Shown: in pieces, positions 1-12,787 of the stretch
Numbering within the stretch: position 1 is the first letter of the stretch
Layout: the number at the start of each line of letters is the position of its first letter
Assembly: GCA_024220505.1 (NCBI GenBank)
Contig: JAKZZE010000026.1
Location: 372,001-436,000 of the forward strand
Source: Rhizopus arrhizus
Lineage: Eukaryota > Mucoromycota > Mucoromycetes > Mucorales > Rhizopodaceae
Length of the DNA stretch: 64,000 bases
Direction of reading: 5' to 3'
Notes under the pieces: generated by a model
The model's input: the letters and a program-made list of their open reading frames with translations, nothing else
Database searches by the model: none
Told to the model about the DNA's origin: nothing
Made by a program: the position numbers and the translations under genes

Positions 1-1148
1 CTTTTAACTTCCTATAAATGTAGGACTTGGAGGCAAAGGTGGCTGGTTTTTCTTCCATAATATACACCTTCTCATTTATCTTTTGCTGAAGATAGAAAAA
101 CCATTTGAAGAATTCATGAGGTTTGGAGTACAGGTCTTCCGCATCGCAGTTCATTGTCTGATATCGACTCCATAATGCATCCATCTTCTCTATGGTTTCT
201 TCTAAACATTGATTTCTTTCTAAAGATGAGGGCCATATTGATTGCTGTTTCTGCTTTAATGTATAAACATAGTGAGAGAGTGCTTTTCTTTGGGCAACTG
301 ATAATCCTTTGCAATAGAAGGGAGAAGACATATATGAAAAAGCTTCCAGAAAAAAGCGGGTTGTTCTCCTTTCATGATTTTCACATACATGGTTGCGTAT
401 GAGCACATCGTATTGTTTACACATAATAGACAGAACAGACGAATATCCAATACTCTTGAGGGATTGTAGTATTGTTTCATTGACTTGGCATTCGTTGCAA
501 AATTCAACAAAGTAATCTTGACAGTATTTAGGGACTTTTTTGCCATTGCCAGTTACAACAGTGAAAATATAATAGACAAGGGTATGATCAATAATTGGCA
601 CTTGTTCCCCCTTGTTTAAAAGCTTCAAAAAAATATAGTTCATGAATAGTGAGCCTACGTGGATCGCTTTGGTTGTGTAGGCCACTACTGAAGCAATCTT
701 TTCAGAAACCCTTGTGTCCGTACATATATTTTTTAAGGAGGATTTGATTGCAAAAGTTTCCTTTTTCTCATCAGGATTGTGAGATGGCTCCTTTTGCTTC
801 TTTTTTGGGCAAAGGTTGGATGATGATCTTGAGTGAGTATTCAATCCGCAAGAAGGACATGTCTTTTCTGTATTGCTTTTTGTTTTCATTCTAAAGTCCT
901 GCAAAGCAAGTTGTTTATCTATTTTCTTCTGTATCTTTTTGGAGGTAGGAGGAAGAGCACTAGGAGCCTGTGAAGTAGAAGCCTGTGAAGTGGTCAGAGC
1001 AGATGTAACTGATATATTATCAGAATTGACTTCTTGAAAAAAGTAAGGAACATGATACCTCGCAATGTGTTATTTGATACTTACTCTTTAAAATCTTTCT
1101 TTTTGTTGACGAGCTCTTCGCGGGATCATTTTTATATCTTCGATTCAT
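1..1148 (-). CDS. Zinc-knuckle protein of a probable dispersed family, 3' end beyond the window
   Basis: An open frame runs off the left edge of the window. The model starts at the ATG at 1148, has exon 1148-1085, a 52-nt GTAAGT...CAAG intron (1084-1033) and a second exon from 1032 to base 1, giving more than 340 residues. The N-terminus is short, basic and Ser/Thr/Ala-rich. It is followed by a compact Cys-X2-Cys-X4-His-X7-Cys motif (codons around 800-850) resembling a CCHC zinc knuckle, then a mixed alpha-helical region without a fold I can name. Short zinc-knuckle proteins of this layout occur, from memory, as repeated families in mucoralean genomes, so mobile-element origin is plausible but unproven. 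There is no in-frame stop in the visible part, so it may be functional. Confidence 0.55.
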
Positions 1149-2069
1149 TATCTATTATAAGCTTCAGAAAGAAAATAAATGTTTATAGATTTGTTCAAGT
1201 TCTGTTACTTTCTATTGAAATCCTTAATGACCAATGAAAAATTTTTGATTAATTGCTTTGGAGCATCTCAAAACTATAGCTTGTGGCGATCCAGCGTAAT
1301 TACTAGTCATATGCTTTTCTTGACTATTTAATTAATAGACTGGCAGGTAATGTAATTGGCTATACGGCTTATGTAATGTTATAAGATAATAAGCATTTTG
1401 CATAAAATTTATTCTACCTCATATTTTGTAATATACACAGTGGGGGCTAAGTAAATCTGTCCATTTTGAAGATGAATATTCATAACTTAAGCAATGGTTT
1501 CAGAAATTACTGCTTTGTCCGATTTCCATTTTCGCTTTTTCCAAAAAAAAGGTGAGTTAAACATTTTAAAATTAATTGTTATTTGTCCAAAAAAAAAAAA
1601 CTAACATTCTGTCTCTCCTTTGTCCCATTTTCCCATCTGTATCCCATTTTCGCATTGGTGTCCCATTTTGGCAACCGTGTCCCAATTCAATTTTAAATTG
1701 ATCAAAATTTTTTTTCATTGGCCCAAAAACCTAGTTTCTTGCATTATAATTGCCCTGAACTGATTCAACTCAGCAGCTCATTTTTTGGTAATGAATTTAA
1801 CAACCGAAAGTTTGTCCAAAAAACAAACACCAAAAATCAGTTTCAACATCGAGAACAGCATCTATCCACAAGAATCAACCATAAAATAACAGCATAGCTG
1901 ATTTTCTATTAATACTTTATTAATAACGTCAATTAAGTTCCAATGAAAGATTTATTGAAGAAATCATTAGAAAAACTTTACAAGTGTTTAATTTTTTTTC
2001 CTGATAAAATGTCTTGCATGATCGCATCTTTATATTACTTTTTTATTTTAAAACAAATTTATGTATAAT
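1149..2069. other. Intergenic, no gene seen
   Basis: This stretch is AT-rich and holds no convincing ORF. It contains A- and T-runs and a short series of near-repeats of TCCCATTTT/TCCCATTTTCGCA around 1615-1690. It should hold the 5' flank of the zinc-knuckle gene and the 3' flank of ATP1. Confidence 0.6.
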
Positions 2070-3873
2070 TTAGTAGAAAGCCTTGGTGTGGTTTTCACAA
2101 ATGTCACGGAGCTTAGCTTCGAGTTCCTTGGAGATGACACCCTTGGAACGGATTTCTTCAAGGACATCGGTGTGTTGAGAGTGGACGTGGCTAATGAAAT
2201 CCTTTTCCCATTCAGTAACCTTATTAACGGGGACCTTATCAAGGAAACCGTTAACACCAGCAAAGATGATAGGAACTTGAGCTTGGATAGACAAAGGAGT
2301 GTATTGAGGTTGCTTCAACAATTCAGTCAAACGAGCACCACGGTTCAACAAGAATTGAGTGGAGGCATCCAAATCAGAACCGAATTGAGCAAAAGCGGCA
2401 ACTTCACGGTATTGGGCCAAGAAGAGCTTCATGGAACCAGCGACTTGCTTCATGGCCTTGGTTTGAGCGGCGGAACCGACACGAGAGACGGAAAGACCGA
2501 CGTTAATGGCAGGACGGATACCCTTGAAGAAGAGTTCGGCTTCCAAGAAAATTTGACCATCAGTAATGGAAATGACGTTAGTAGGAATATAAGCAGAGAC
2601 ATCACCACCTTGGGTTTCAATGATGGGAAGAGCAGTCATGGAACCATAACCAAAGTTCTTGTTCATCTTAGCAGCACGTTCCAAAAGACGAGAGTGAAGA
2701 TAGAAGACATCACCAGGATAGGCTTCACGACCAGGAGGACGACGAAGCAAAAGGGACATTTGACGGTAAGCAACGGCTTGCTTGGACAAATCGTCATAGA
2801 TGATCAAGGAGTGACGACCGTTGTCACGGAACCATTCACCGAAAGCGGCACCAGAGAAAGGAGCAAGATATTGAAGGGGAGCGGCTTCAGAAGCAGTGGC
2901 GGCAACGACGGTGGTGTACTTCATGGCATCTATTATAAAAGTATAAATCATCCAAATCAATTTCCACTAAACGTTTTTCCTTACCGTTTTCTTCAAGAGT
3001 TCTGACAAGTTGAGCAACAGTAGAACGCTTTTGACCGACAGCAACATAGATACAGTACAACTTCTTGGCTTCATCAGAGCCGTTGTTCCAGTACTTTTGG
3101 TTCAAGATAGTGTCAAGAGCGACAGCAGTCTTACCAGTTTGACGATCACCAATAATCAATTCACGTTGACCACGACCGATGGGAACCATAGAGTCAACAG
3201 ACTTGATACCAGTTTGCATAGGTTCGTTGACAGAGTGACGAGGCAAGATACCAGGAGCCTTGACTTGAACACGAGAACGACCAACGGTTTCAAGAGGACC
3301 CTTACCATCAATGGGGTTACCGAGAGCATCGACAACACGACCAAGAACACCAGGACCGACGGGGACATCGACAATAGCACCAGTACGCTTGACGGTGTCA
3401 CCTTCCTTAATCAAACGATCGTTACCGAAAACGACAATACCAACATTATCAGCTTCCAAGTTAAGAGCCATACCCTACATACATTATAAATTATTCTGAT
3501 ACGTTCTTCTTATTTTATATGTTACCTTGAGGCCGCTAGAGAACTCAACCATTTCTTCAGCTTGACAGTTCTTCAAACCGTAAACACGAGCAATACCATC
3601 ACCAATGGATAAAACACGACCGGTTTCTTGAAGATCGGCTTCGGAGCTGGAACCCAAGATGCGTTGTTCGAGGATAGAAGAAACTTCAGAAGTAGAAGGC
3701 TTGGCAGTAGCATAAGCTCTAACAGCAGCAGAAGCAGCACCAAGATTAAGACGCTAATTTGACGAATTAATATTCATTTTTTTATCTTTTTCTGTTAAGC
3801 TTTTTACAGCAGGAGTAGACTTGGCAAAAGCAGCCAAAGTAGGGCGTGCAAGACGAGTAGCGTTTCTCAACAT
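2070..3873 (-). CDS. ATP1: Mitochondrial F1Fo ATP synthase subunit alpha
   Basis: This is the non-catalytic nucleotide-binding alpha subunit of the F1 head of ATP synthase, in the mitochond­rial matrix. Exons are 3873-3808, 3753-3526, 3474-2985 and 2929-2070, giving 547 aa, the usual length. The N-terminus (starting [11 protein letters not shown]) is Arg/Ala-rich like a matrix presequence. The P-loop GDRQTGKT lies near residue 207. Other alpha-family segments are [51 protein letters not shown] and [19 protein letters not shown]. All introns are short GT-AG. Codon use is strongly biased, which leaves a 314-codon open frame on the opposite strand. It is divergent from the Sec14-like gene, separated by 437 bp. 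The family assignment is essentially certain. Confidence 0.97.
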
Positions 3874-4310
3874 GGCCAATGTTTTAATTGAGAAAAAAAG
3901 GAAGGGGTTGGAGATGAAAAAAAATAAGCTGGGGGTGCGTGTTGCAATTGATTTCCCGACAAAAAATACTGTGACTGTTCTTCATCTTGGAGACATGGTT
4001 TCTCCAGGGACAAGGTAGAGCTCTTGTTTGACATGCGACATTTTTTTTTCTTTTTTAAATTGCACTTGCTGTTCCATATTATGGCATCCTACTAATTGAT
4101 TGCATTTAATATATAGCATGTAACCTTATTTATTGCTTTAATATAATGACATGTCAAAAAAAAGAGAATAAGAGAACATGGAAAGAGTATTAAAGGAGTT
4201 TAACGACTGCATTAGGATTTCTATTTTTAGATAAATGTCCCGTCATTTAAATACAAGCCCGCACATAATGAATGGTTTCTTTTTCTTTTTATCTTTTTTT
4301 TAAAAAAAAA
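3874..4310. promoter_or_regulatory. Divergent promoter region, ATP1 / Sec14-like gene
   Basis: This is the shared upstream DNA of two head-to-head genes. It holds AT-rich tracts and a pyrimidine-rich leader before the start at 4311. No specific transcription-factor site can be assigned with confidence. Confidence 0.4.
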
Positions 4311-5424
4311 ATGAATTTATTCAAATCGAATAAAGCATCCTCCTCAACGGCCAGTATAAAGTCAGCAGCCGAGTCCACTATAGACCTTGGACCAGTGACT
4401 CATGAACCCATTCTTACTCCGCCTACATCTTTTGAACCTGTGTTGAATCCTCCACTTGATGAAGAACAGAAAAAGAAGGCACAAGCATTAATGGAACATG
4501 CAGAGTCCATTATGCTGCCAAAAGAGGATGAATATTACCCCAATGAAAGAGCATTCCTTTCAGAAGCCACTGTACACCGTTATCTTAGAGCCAGAAAATG
4601 GGATTTGGAGGTAGTTTAAAGAAAGACAAGTTGACATGGAATATATTAAAAGTTTTTTTCTTTCTTTCTTTCTCCTAGGCTTCCAAGACAATGTTGGAGA
4701 ACTCTATCAAATGGAGAAGGGACTTTAGACCAGACCAAATAGATCCAGAATCAATTCGATCAGAGGTAAAACGGAAGACAAAAAAATTGAATATTTAGTT
4801 TTTAAAATGTACATGTTGTATTTAGGCTGAAACAGGCAAAATGTATTATAATGGATATGATAAAACAGGTAAACCTTTATGGATTATGAAGCCTAGAAAC
4901 GAAAACTCCAAGAATTCCGATGGACAAATTAAACATGTGGTATTTAATTTGGAAAGAGGTATTCGATTGATGCCACCAGGTGTAGAGAAAGTATCTATAG
5001 TAGTTGACTTTAAGGGATCTTCTATTACTAGTACACCAAGTGCAAGTACATGTAAAAAGTTTATAGACATTTTTGGTAATCAATATCCTGAGAGATTAGG
5101 TGTCGCTTTTTTTGTAAACTGTAAGATTCAAATTATGATTCCATATTTTATTATGTGCTTACACTATGTTTAGCGCCGTGGTTCTTTTTAACTACGTTTA
5201 AAATGGTTGCACCTTTTATGGACCCAGTAACAAGAAATAAGATCAAGTTTATAAATGATGATAGTTCAAAGTCAAACAATCCAGATGTTATCAGCATGGA
5301 AGACTGTATTGATTCAAATCAAATAGAGACTAGTCTAGGAGGAAAATATAATTTCTCTTTTGATATTTCCACTTATTGGAAAGCACTTTTAGAAAAGACG
5401 GATAAACCTGTGTTTCAATATTGA
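4311..5424 (+). CDS. Sec14-like (CRAL-TRIO) phosphatidylinositol/lipid-transfer protein
   Basis: This is a soluble lipid-binding protein of the Sec14 superfamily, expected to exchange phospholipids between membranes. Exons are 4311-4610, 4679-4765, 4826-5120 and 5174-5424, giving 310 aa. The N-terminal CRAL-TRIO-N part includes FLSEATVHRYLRARKWDLE. The lipid-binding domain contains DFKGSSITSTPS, IFGNQYPERLGVAFFVN and a PWFFLTTFKMVAPFMDPVT segment, a typical Sec14 gate region. A GTG-free upstream ATG at 4272 lies in frame but only adds a poly-T/A leader, so the ATG at 4311 was chosen. The size and lack of other domains fit the Pdr16/Pdr17-type group better than Sec14 itself, but this is inference. 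Confidence 0.85.
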
Positions 5425-5449
5425 TAGATTTAATGAAAATAAAAATATT

Positions 5450-6621
5450 TTATTCTCTTTTAAGAGGTCTAGAAACCTTCATGGCTTTATAATCACCATT
5501 AAAGCGAAGTCCAATTTTCATAATTTCAGTAAATACATTCCAATCCATAACCTTGGTTGTCAAGATCTTCATAATAACAGTAATAGGTCCTTGATCGACC
5601 ACAACAATTTTGCCAGCATTGCGACAAATAGTATCAGCAATGACAGATGGAGGAGAAGAGAGCTTTTGAGCAGTCAAAAGAGCAGACATTTTTCCAGCAT
5701 TATTATAAAATCCTGAATTAATAGGTGAAGGATGCTATAAAAAGAAATGAGTTGACATATTGACAATAATTAATATAATTACAATAACAAGAGTATCAAT
5801 TTCTGCTTCAGCCAATTCTGCAGCAATAGAAGCAGCAAACGTCGTCAAGAATATTTTAGTAGAAGCTATTCTTAAGGTTAAACAAGGTTATCTTTTTTTT
5901 TTTTTCATTTTACTTACCGTATAAGGCAGACATTGGATTAGGAATAAAACCAGCACTAGAAGAAGTAAAAGTAACAAGACCTTTTAAACCCTTATTTAAC
6001 ATTTCATCAACAAAATGATGAGTCAAGACTAATCCAGCAGTAACATTCGTATGGAAATTAGCCATTTCCTTTTGAAGGGCAACATCAGCATATCCACCTG
6101 TGATAATGAAGCCAGCATTGTTACACAAAATTTGAATATCAATGTCACTGGTGACCTTCTTGACAGCTTCCAAATAACTGTTGCCTGTAGCTTCGGAAAG
6201 ATCACAGCCTACAAATCGGAATTCAACGCGAGGAAATTCCTTAACAATCATTTCCTTGAATTCGTTTAAGATAGCATCATCTAAAGCAACAACTACCACG
6301 TTTAATCCTTGAGTTGCAAATTTACGAACAATAGCAGCACCGATACCAGAGGAGCCTCCAGTAACTAAAGACCTAATATTACTCTTAATATATGATTACA
6401 TTATATGGTTTCTCTTTGTACTTTACCATTTTGCATTGTACTTTTTCTTTAAGTTTTGTTCAGGGCAACCATAGGCGCCATAAGCAACTAATAAAAGGTA
6501 AGGCACAACGGCCAATACACCAACCCAGAAGAACACTAAGCAAATACAAATTTAGCTAAATGGATCCAAGATAAAGAAAAACATAAACAAAAAGGAAATT
6601 ACAAGAAGTCAAGAAAGACAT
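5450..6621 (-). CDS. Membrane-anchored short-chain dehydrogenase/reductase
   Basis: This is an NAD(P)H-dependent SDR oxidoreductase. Exons are 6621-6603, 6535-6427, 6372-5918, 5865-5783 and 5734-5450, giving 316 aa. The first exon is only 19 nt. An N-terminal hydrophobic helix (about residues 5-25) suggests anchoring in the ER membrane. The cofactor motif TGGSSGIG, the structural NNAG motif and a catalytic Ser...YASTK (YxxxK) are all present; the intron at 5917-5866 splits the codon after the Tyr. After YxxxK comes a PSPINSGFY stretch. These features mark a classical SDR, but the substrate (for example a 3-ketosphinganine, an acyl chain or a steroid) cannot be told from the sequence. The gene converges on the Sec14-like gene with 25 bp between stop codons. 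Confidence 0.85.
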
Positions 6622-7544
6622 TTCATAGATGAAGAGAAAAAAAAAGGAAAAAAGTATAACTGCCAAAAGAATAAAAACTAGATTCAACCAATGAAAACGC
6701 GTGGGCTGTTGTTTTTAAAGTACCACCAGAATGAAGCTCAATTTTCTGCAACTTGGACCGCTTCTACTATTTTATTTCAAGTTTTCAGCAAGCTTGTTGA
6801 GCTTTATAATATCAAGCCATTCCTCTTTGATTAATTTATCACTTGGTTTATTATATGCAAGAAACTGATCAAGCAAAACAAAGGCTTTTTTTAATAACAT
6901 AAATTGATAGTCCATTTGCAAAAATAGTATCCTAAAATGCGCCAAAACGAATACAAGTGCATGTATATTTTCCTTCCCACTCACTACAAGTACCTGCAGA
7001 AATTATTAGCAAAACACTATCCATTCCATTTATAAAAGCCCCTTCAGTGGAAGGATCGGCAATCATGCAATTTGAATATATTATTGCTGACGCGGAACAG
7101 TAAGATTTTTTTTTTTTTGCGATATTTTCGCACTAATTGTAAATAACACAGTGAATGCCAGATAATTATAAAATGATGAAGATTAACGCGGCTATTTTAG
7201 ACTGTAAGTGTGCTTATAGGATAATATCTACATATACACATATTCTTCAATCATATGCTTGTAGCATATCACTAACGGGATAAAAAATAAATCATGCCTT
7301 GCTTTCTTTTTCTTGCTGGTAAAATATATTGTTCACCATAGTCAAGGGAAAATGTTTGCATAGAGTTTCTTCTTTTTAAAGTCATCTTTATTTTATAAGA
7401 GAGACAAAAAAAGAAGGCATTGTTTGCTTTATATTGGAATAATATTAGGCTGCATTTCCATTGTGTATTTCACCTTGCAACTGATTTACAAGTCTAAATG
7501 ATAATAATTATGAGTTAGTTTTAGTTGCTTTGTTTATGCTCTTA
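6622..7544. other. Intergenic, no supported gene
   Basis: This stretch is AT-rich, with A/T runs at 6638-6655 and 7109-7120. A 70-codon open frame on the minus strand (6772-6984) lacks an ATG, and I could not join it in phase to the short ATG-led frame around 7053. It probably contains the promoter of the SDR gene and the 3' flank of the coiled-coil gene. Confidence 0.45.
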
Positions 7545-10082
7545 TTACTTTAAAAGCTGTTCATTCTCTTCACGATGAACTAAACAACCTCTTCTCGTAT
7601 CTTCCAAGAGTACTTGAGCATTGTTATGAAGCATTTCCCAATGGCTTGCCCTTTCTTGATTTTTCTTTATTTCTTTTTCTAGTTCCTTCATTTTAATCTT
7701 TTTAAATAAAAAGTAAATAAATAAAAAAGATTACCACATCAAATCATAAGAGTATAATACTAAAAAGGCACTCAATATAAAAGGAATATAATAGAAATAA
7801 AAAAAATAAAATAAAAAAAAAGAGAAAAAGAAGATAAAAGAAAAAAAATATATAAAAGATAAAAAAAATTATAAACTCACCTCGTATCCTTCAATTTCCT
7901 TTTCGTATCGTTCTACTTCTTCTCTTCTTTCATTGTCCATCTTTTCTGTTTCTTTTTGCTTTGATGCCACTAGTGCCTTTACTCTGTAGGCATAATCTTC
8001 CAATTCTCTATTCTTGTTATCCACTGCTAACTGATACTGATCATGCATCATCTTCATTTCCTTCTTGTGCTGTTCAGCAATTTGAACCAGGTTTTCCTCA
8101 TTTATACTTGGTGGCGGTGTCATTGGCTTTTGTCTTTCTTCAAGCTGAGCAATCGTTTTTCGAAGTTCTTGTACAGCATTCGCCTTTTCTTTACCCAATC
8201 GATTCAACTGACTTTCGTGTGTTTCCTTCACTTCTACTAATTTCGCCTTTAAATCATTCAGCTCCTTTTGCTGTGCATCACACCGTTTGATACAAGCCTC
8301 ATGACCTATGCTGTTCGTCTTGTTTGCATTGTTGATATCATCTCGATCACTTGAAGAACTAGGTGAGGACTTTGCGGTATGTTCCAAGCGAACGGTGGCT
8401 GCTTCCAGCGAGTTTTGTAGAGTCTCGACCCGATCCAACAAACTCTCAATCTGAGCTGATCTTTCTTCAATCTCTGTTTCTTTCTTTTCGCATGATTCTC
8501 TCAATTTATCCAGCTCTTCTTCATATTGCTCCCTAAGAGTCTCGATGGCCTCACTATGAACCGCTTCTTTTCGACGTAATTCATCATGCAGTGAATCTAC
8601 CTCTTGTTGAGTTGCTCTCGTCTTTTCTAGCCATGCCATGGCTGTATCGTCCGTTCCACTCTGTAATTGTCGAATCTCATCTCGATGACGCCTTTCAACT
8701 GCCTCAAGCTGCTGTTGGGATTGTCGCCTATGTTCCTCCAGAGCGGCTGTAGCTTGACTCAAATCATTTTCTACTTTTCTCAAATAACTGTTGGTTTGTG
8801 CTCTCTCCAGGGACTCAATTTTCTCATCCAGGAACACAATTTGGTCATTGAGCTTAGATATTTCGGAAGCATGGCGCTCATTATCATCCTTATGTTCTTC
8901 TTGCTCTCTTTGTAATTGGCTTTTAAGTGTATCATTTTCAGTCTATTTTTTTTTCCCTCCAAAAATTAGCAGACTTTTTATTCAAATTAGATGTCTTGTA
9001 CCTTCACTAGATTCATTTGTTGCATGGTTTCATCGTTTTTCAACTTTAAACCATCCACCATATGTTCACATTCAGCCTTGAATGTTGAAAGTTCTGATTC
9101 TAGTTTCTTTTCTTGTTCCTCCAATAATTTGCTAATCTTTTGTTGATGTTCTGCTTTCAAATTGTTCTCTTGTTCTTCCAACAACTTGTTTATTTCTTGT
9201 TGATGCTCTGCTTTTAATTTATTTTCTGTTTCCTTTTTTGTTACTGCTATTAATAAACCATGGTTCATTTTCTACTTTGATCTTACCTGAATAGTGTCCT
9301 GTTTGATTTGAACAAGTTGCTGGTTTGTCTCTTCCTTGGATACCTACATTTATATCTCTTGTGTTAGTTGCTTTTATGCATCATTCCATATTATCCAATT
9401 TACACCCTTTTCTTTTTCCGCTTCCAGCTCTTTTTTTAACTTTTCTACTTCTTGCTCAAGTAATGATACATGTTGTTCGTTCTATTTGCCATTAGTACAA
9501 AATGCATCACGATCCAAATCCGTCTTTTACCTCTCGCTTTAATTTTTCAATCTCCTTTTCTTTTTGCTCCAGTAGTTCTTCTTGTTCTGACACTTTTTCC
9601 TTAATAGTGAACTCTGCCAAACCAGCAGGCGTTGACATACGTTTGGCGGCATTACTCGTACTATTGACAGGCGGGTGATTGACAGAAGATCGACGGGTAA
9701 GAGGTGATGCTCTGTTGGGAGAAGGAGTGGCCGAAGGAACGATTGATTTTCGTTTGGATACTGTCGGTGAAGAGGCCGCACTTGAAGTCGGAGTTACACG
9801 TTCAGTTTTGATGGCCGTTGGAGGCGTCTTTCGTACAGGTGTTTTACTCGCTCTAACTGCTGTAGGCGCTTTACTTACAGGTGTCTTGCTCGGTCGAGTT
9901 GCTGAAGGGGGTTTGGTTGTTGAAGTTGCTGTTTTGGCTTTGCTTGCAGCTGCAGTTGAAGTACGTGCTCCAGCTTTAGGAGGTTCTGCTGTTGTTCCGG
10001 GTTTAATACCCAGTCCCGAAAGAAGTGATTTTCTTTTAACAGAGGAAGTTCGACTAACTACTGTAGAACCTGCTTCCGTCAT
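7545..10082 (-). CDS. Long coiled-coil protein with basic Ser/Thr/Pro/Ala-rich head
   Basis: The model has six exons: 10082-9531, 9481-9404, 9343-9287, 9232-9002, 8942-7881 and 7697-7545, giving about 710 aa. The acceptor at 9233 is purine-rich (AAAAAAG) and is the least certain boundary. Residues 1-160 are low-complexity and basic, with repeated SKTPV/KTP-type units and an SGLGIKPGT segment, similar in composition to microtubule-binding linkers. From about residue 165 to the end the protein is almost entirely heptad-rich coiled coil. Two near-identical 18-residue units beginning LKAEHQQ and ending in EEQE lie in exon 4. No motor, CAP-Gly or kinase domain is visible. A structural or microtubule/kinetochore role is possible, but I do not recognise an ortholog. 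Confidence 0.7.
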
Positions 10083-11019
10083 TGTTTAGCGAAAAGGGAA
10101 CAAATAAGAAGAAGAAGAAAGAAGGAAAATAAAGAATTAAAAAGTTGAATTAAGATTTTCCTTGTTTTAGTGCAACATTACAGTTCTGTCATGTAGTGGA
10201 TTATCCAATTTCGGAATGTGAACACGAAGAGGCTCCAATTATATAAAAAGATGACCCTTATTTCGTTGAATATTCTTTTGTGTTTCTTTTTAGAGGAATA
10301 CTCGTGCTTAAAGCAAATAGCAATTAAATTAAAAATAGATTCATAAAGTTCTAGTTTCTTTTTGTTTTGTAAACTAAGCTGTACATCATCACGTCATTTT
10401 TATACATTTATCCACTTCAATAAAAGGCATATTTAAATCACATACATGTACTTCAGTCTTAGTCCACTATGCAAGTACACCGTCATATGTTCTCCCATTT
10501 CTCCTTTTTTTTTTTTTGGTTATCATTCTGAACTTGAAAATAAAGAAGCGCTTTTTTATAAATGGTTTCAGTACATAAACTCAAATAGTCTATTTCTTAA
10601 AAGAAGCACGCATTTCTTATCTTTAGCATATTTTATTAGACAATAATTTTCGTACTCATCATTAGTTTTATGGCCAAATAAAAAGGAAATGAACGAATTG
10701 AATAATTTACTTGTAGCAAAAGACCATTTTATTCACTGAATGTAAACAATTGAAAATTCCCAGGCTTTGTATATATTTGCTTATTTTGCTTTACCATTTG
10801 AAGTATTGCAACTCACTTCATGACAGAGAATCCAAAGCAAGAACAAAATGTTTGTTATTCGTAGAAAGACTGGTCTGTCTCTTAAGTGCTATTTGCTGCT
10901 TGTATATGCCATATAGAGTCGGATATTCAAGCTGTGTCACGGATAAAAAAAAAATAGTAAACCAAAAGCTGCATGTATTTTCATACTTTCCTTCTTCGTT
11001 TTTTTTTTTTACTATTCTA
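10083..11019. promoter_or_regulatory. Divergent intergenic region, coiled-coil gene / VPS28
   Basis: This is about 0.94 kb of AT-rich DNA between two head-to-head genes. Open frames here are poly-Phe/Lys artefacts of T and A tracts. No specific regulatory motif is asserted. Confidence 0.4.
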
Positions 11020-11928
11020 ATGGAAGTTTCCTCAAATCCAAATTACTTTAAAGGTAAGCTTCGCACTTTTTCACTATTTCTTTGTTCCTTTCTTTAACAG
11101 TTGACTGTGTAGGAATCAACGTGGATGAAGTATGTTTTAGTTGTATTTTCTAATTATTAAAACTAAAATTACAGCATGTAGGAGGTTCGCTTGTTTACAA
11201 ACAACAAAGAAAGAGACAAATATGACAATATGGCAGATCTTTACTCTATTATTGTCTTGATGGAACATTTAGAAAAGGCTTTTATTCGTGATTCTATTAC
11301 AGCAGAAGAATATACACCACAGTGTGCTAATCTTATTGCTAAATATAAAACAACATTAAATTTCTTATCAGATTCTGTAATTGATCTTGAAAGCTTTATG
11401 AATGACTACAAGGTTTGAAAAAGAAAAGTATGATATTATATAAAAGATTAATGCTTCTTATCTAGCTGAGTTGTCCAGCAGCAGTAAGCCGATTTAAGAT
11501 TGGAGTACCAGCAACTTATGAACATGCTATTGGTGATAATAAGAATGATGTGGGCAAATCAGCAAAATATATTGCAGAAAGCGTCTTGGTAAAGTAATCC
11601 TAATAGATATAGAGAGAGAGAGAGCTCTAATGATATGTAGCATTTTATTACATTAATGGACACACTTCGATTAAATCGATATGCAGTTGATGAACTCCAC
11701 CCTATTCTTGCCGATTTAATACAATCGTTGAATAATGTACCTGGATTGCCAGCAGACTTTGAAGGAAGGCAAAAAGTAAGACAATGGTTAATCACATTAC
11801 ATTCAATGAAGGCAAGCGATGAAATAACAGAAGAGCAAGCAAGGCAAATGCTATTTGAAATGGAACAATCACATACCGAGTTTTATCGATTACTTAGTGG
11901 AGAACACAAAGACATTATACCACAATAA
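11020..11928 (+). CDS. VPS28: ESCRT-I subunit Vps28
   Basis: Vps28 is a core subunit of the endosomal ESCRT-I complex (with Vps23/Tsg101 and Vps37). It sorts ubiquitinated cargo into multivesicular bodies and binds ESCRT-II through its C-terminal domain. Exons are 11020-11053, 11101-11129, 11182-11412, 11466-11588 and 11641-11928, giving 234 aa, a normal length. The N-terminal core domain contains NKERDKYDNMADLYSIIVL, EHLEKAFIRDSITAEEY and CPAAVSRFKIGVPATYEHA. The C-terminal four-helix domain starts at HFITLMDTLRLN and includes DELHPILADLIQSLNNVPGL. The intron at 11413 uses a weak GTTTGA donor. The assignment is secure. Confidence 0.94.
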
Positions 11929-12787
11929 TAAATAGAATATTTTTTATTACTATTCAAAAAAAAGACTATGCTTAGGACATGTATTTGCTTTTTGAAAGAA
12001 TAAGGTATTAACTCATTCAAGTTTGGAAATAAAGCGCTTGTGTTTTATTGAATGGAGCAATCTACCAACATCCATTTCTTGATACGATGCGGTATTACAT
12101 CTCTGTATCTAAATAGAAGCATACAATCTACGCATCATCTATCATGGTCATTCATTATTTTACGAATCAGTACCATGAGGGATCTGCCTCAATAAAAAGA
12201 AAGGCTGAAATTCAAGTGAGTCTCAAGCGTTAACAGCTTAAGAAAGGAATGGCAACTTATGATGTAGTTAAGCTATCTGAGTCTTTTATAAATAACCTTA
12301 ATAAACCTAATAGGAAAGGTCTCTTCACTGCCATAAATGATTGTTGAATCCATTTCTTTTATTTTGCTGTATAGTATACATCTTGATTTGTAGCATTTTA
12401 TTTACTCCTTGGGGCCTTGTTAAGAAATTCTGATCCAAGGTCAAGAAGAACATTGAAAGCAGTCTTCTCGATCGGACAAACACATTTACTCCCCCAGTCG
12501 TCGATGATCATTCTAGAAAACTGTCAAAGATAGGATTATCATTTTGAAGCTTGTTGGATTATACATTTTAGAAATCAGACTGGATTGAAATAGCTTGGCA
12601 CAAAGTCATCTGAATGCTGTATTCCCCCCCCCATTACTGCAGAACGTCATGACTCGCCTAGCATAATCTCCGCTCCAAGCTGTCATTGGATAAATTCATT
12701 TATAAAGTAGGTTTTCTGCTGTTTTTCTTATTTTTATACTAAATATATTTATATTAAGGGTAGACTGACTAGAGTCCTCTTCACAAG
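11929..12787. other. Intergenic, no gene seen
   Basis: There is no ORF or repeat that I can support here. A C-run lies at 12625-12633. The last 100 bp should contain the ARPC1 promoter and leader. Confidence 0.5.

Noticed and set aside
2061..3005. 314-codon open frame on the strand opposite ATP1
   Set aside because: It lies entirely antisense to conserved ATP1 exons, is rich in Thr/Ser/Asn from codon-bias shadows, and has no domain.
6772..6984. 70-codon frame on the minus strand with a plausible helical protein
   Set aside because: It starts at GTG, has no ATG, and cannot be joined in phase to the short ATG-led frame near 7053.
9679..10089. 136-codon Val/Ala/Gly-rich frame on the plus strand
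   Set aside because: It is the antisense shadow of the low-complexity head of the coiled-coil gene.
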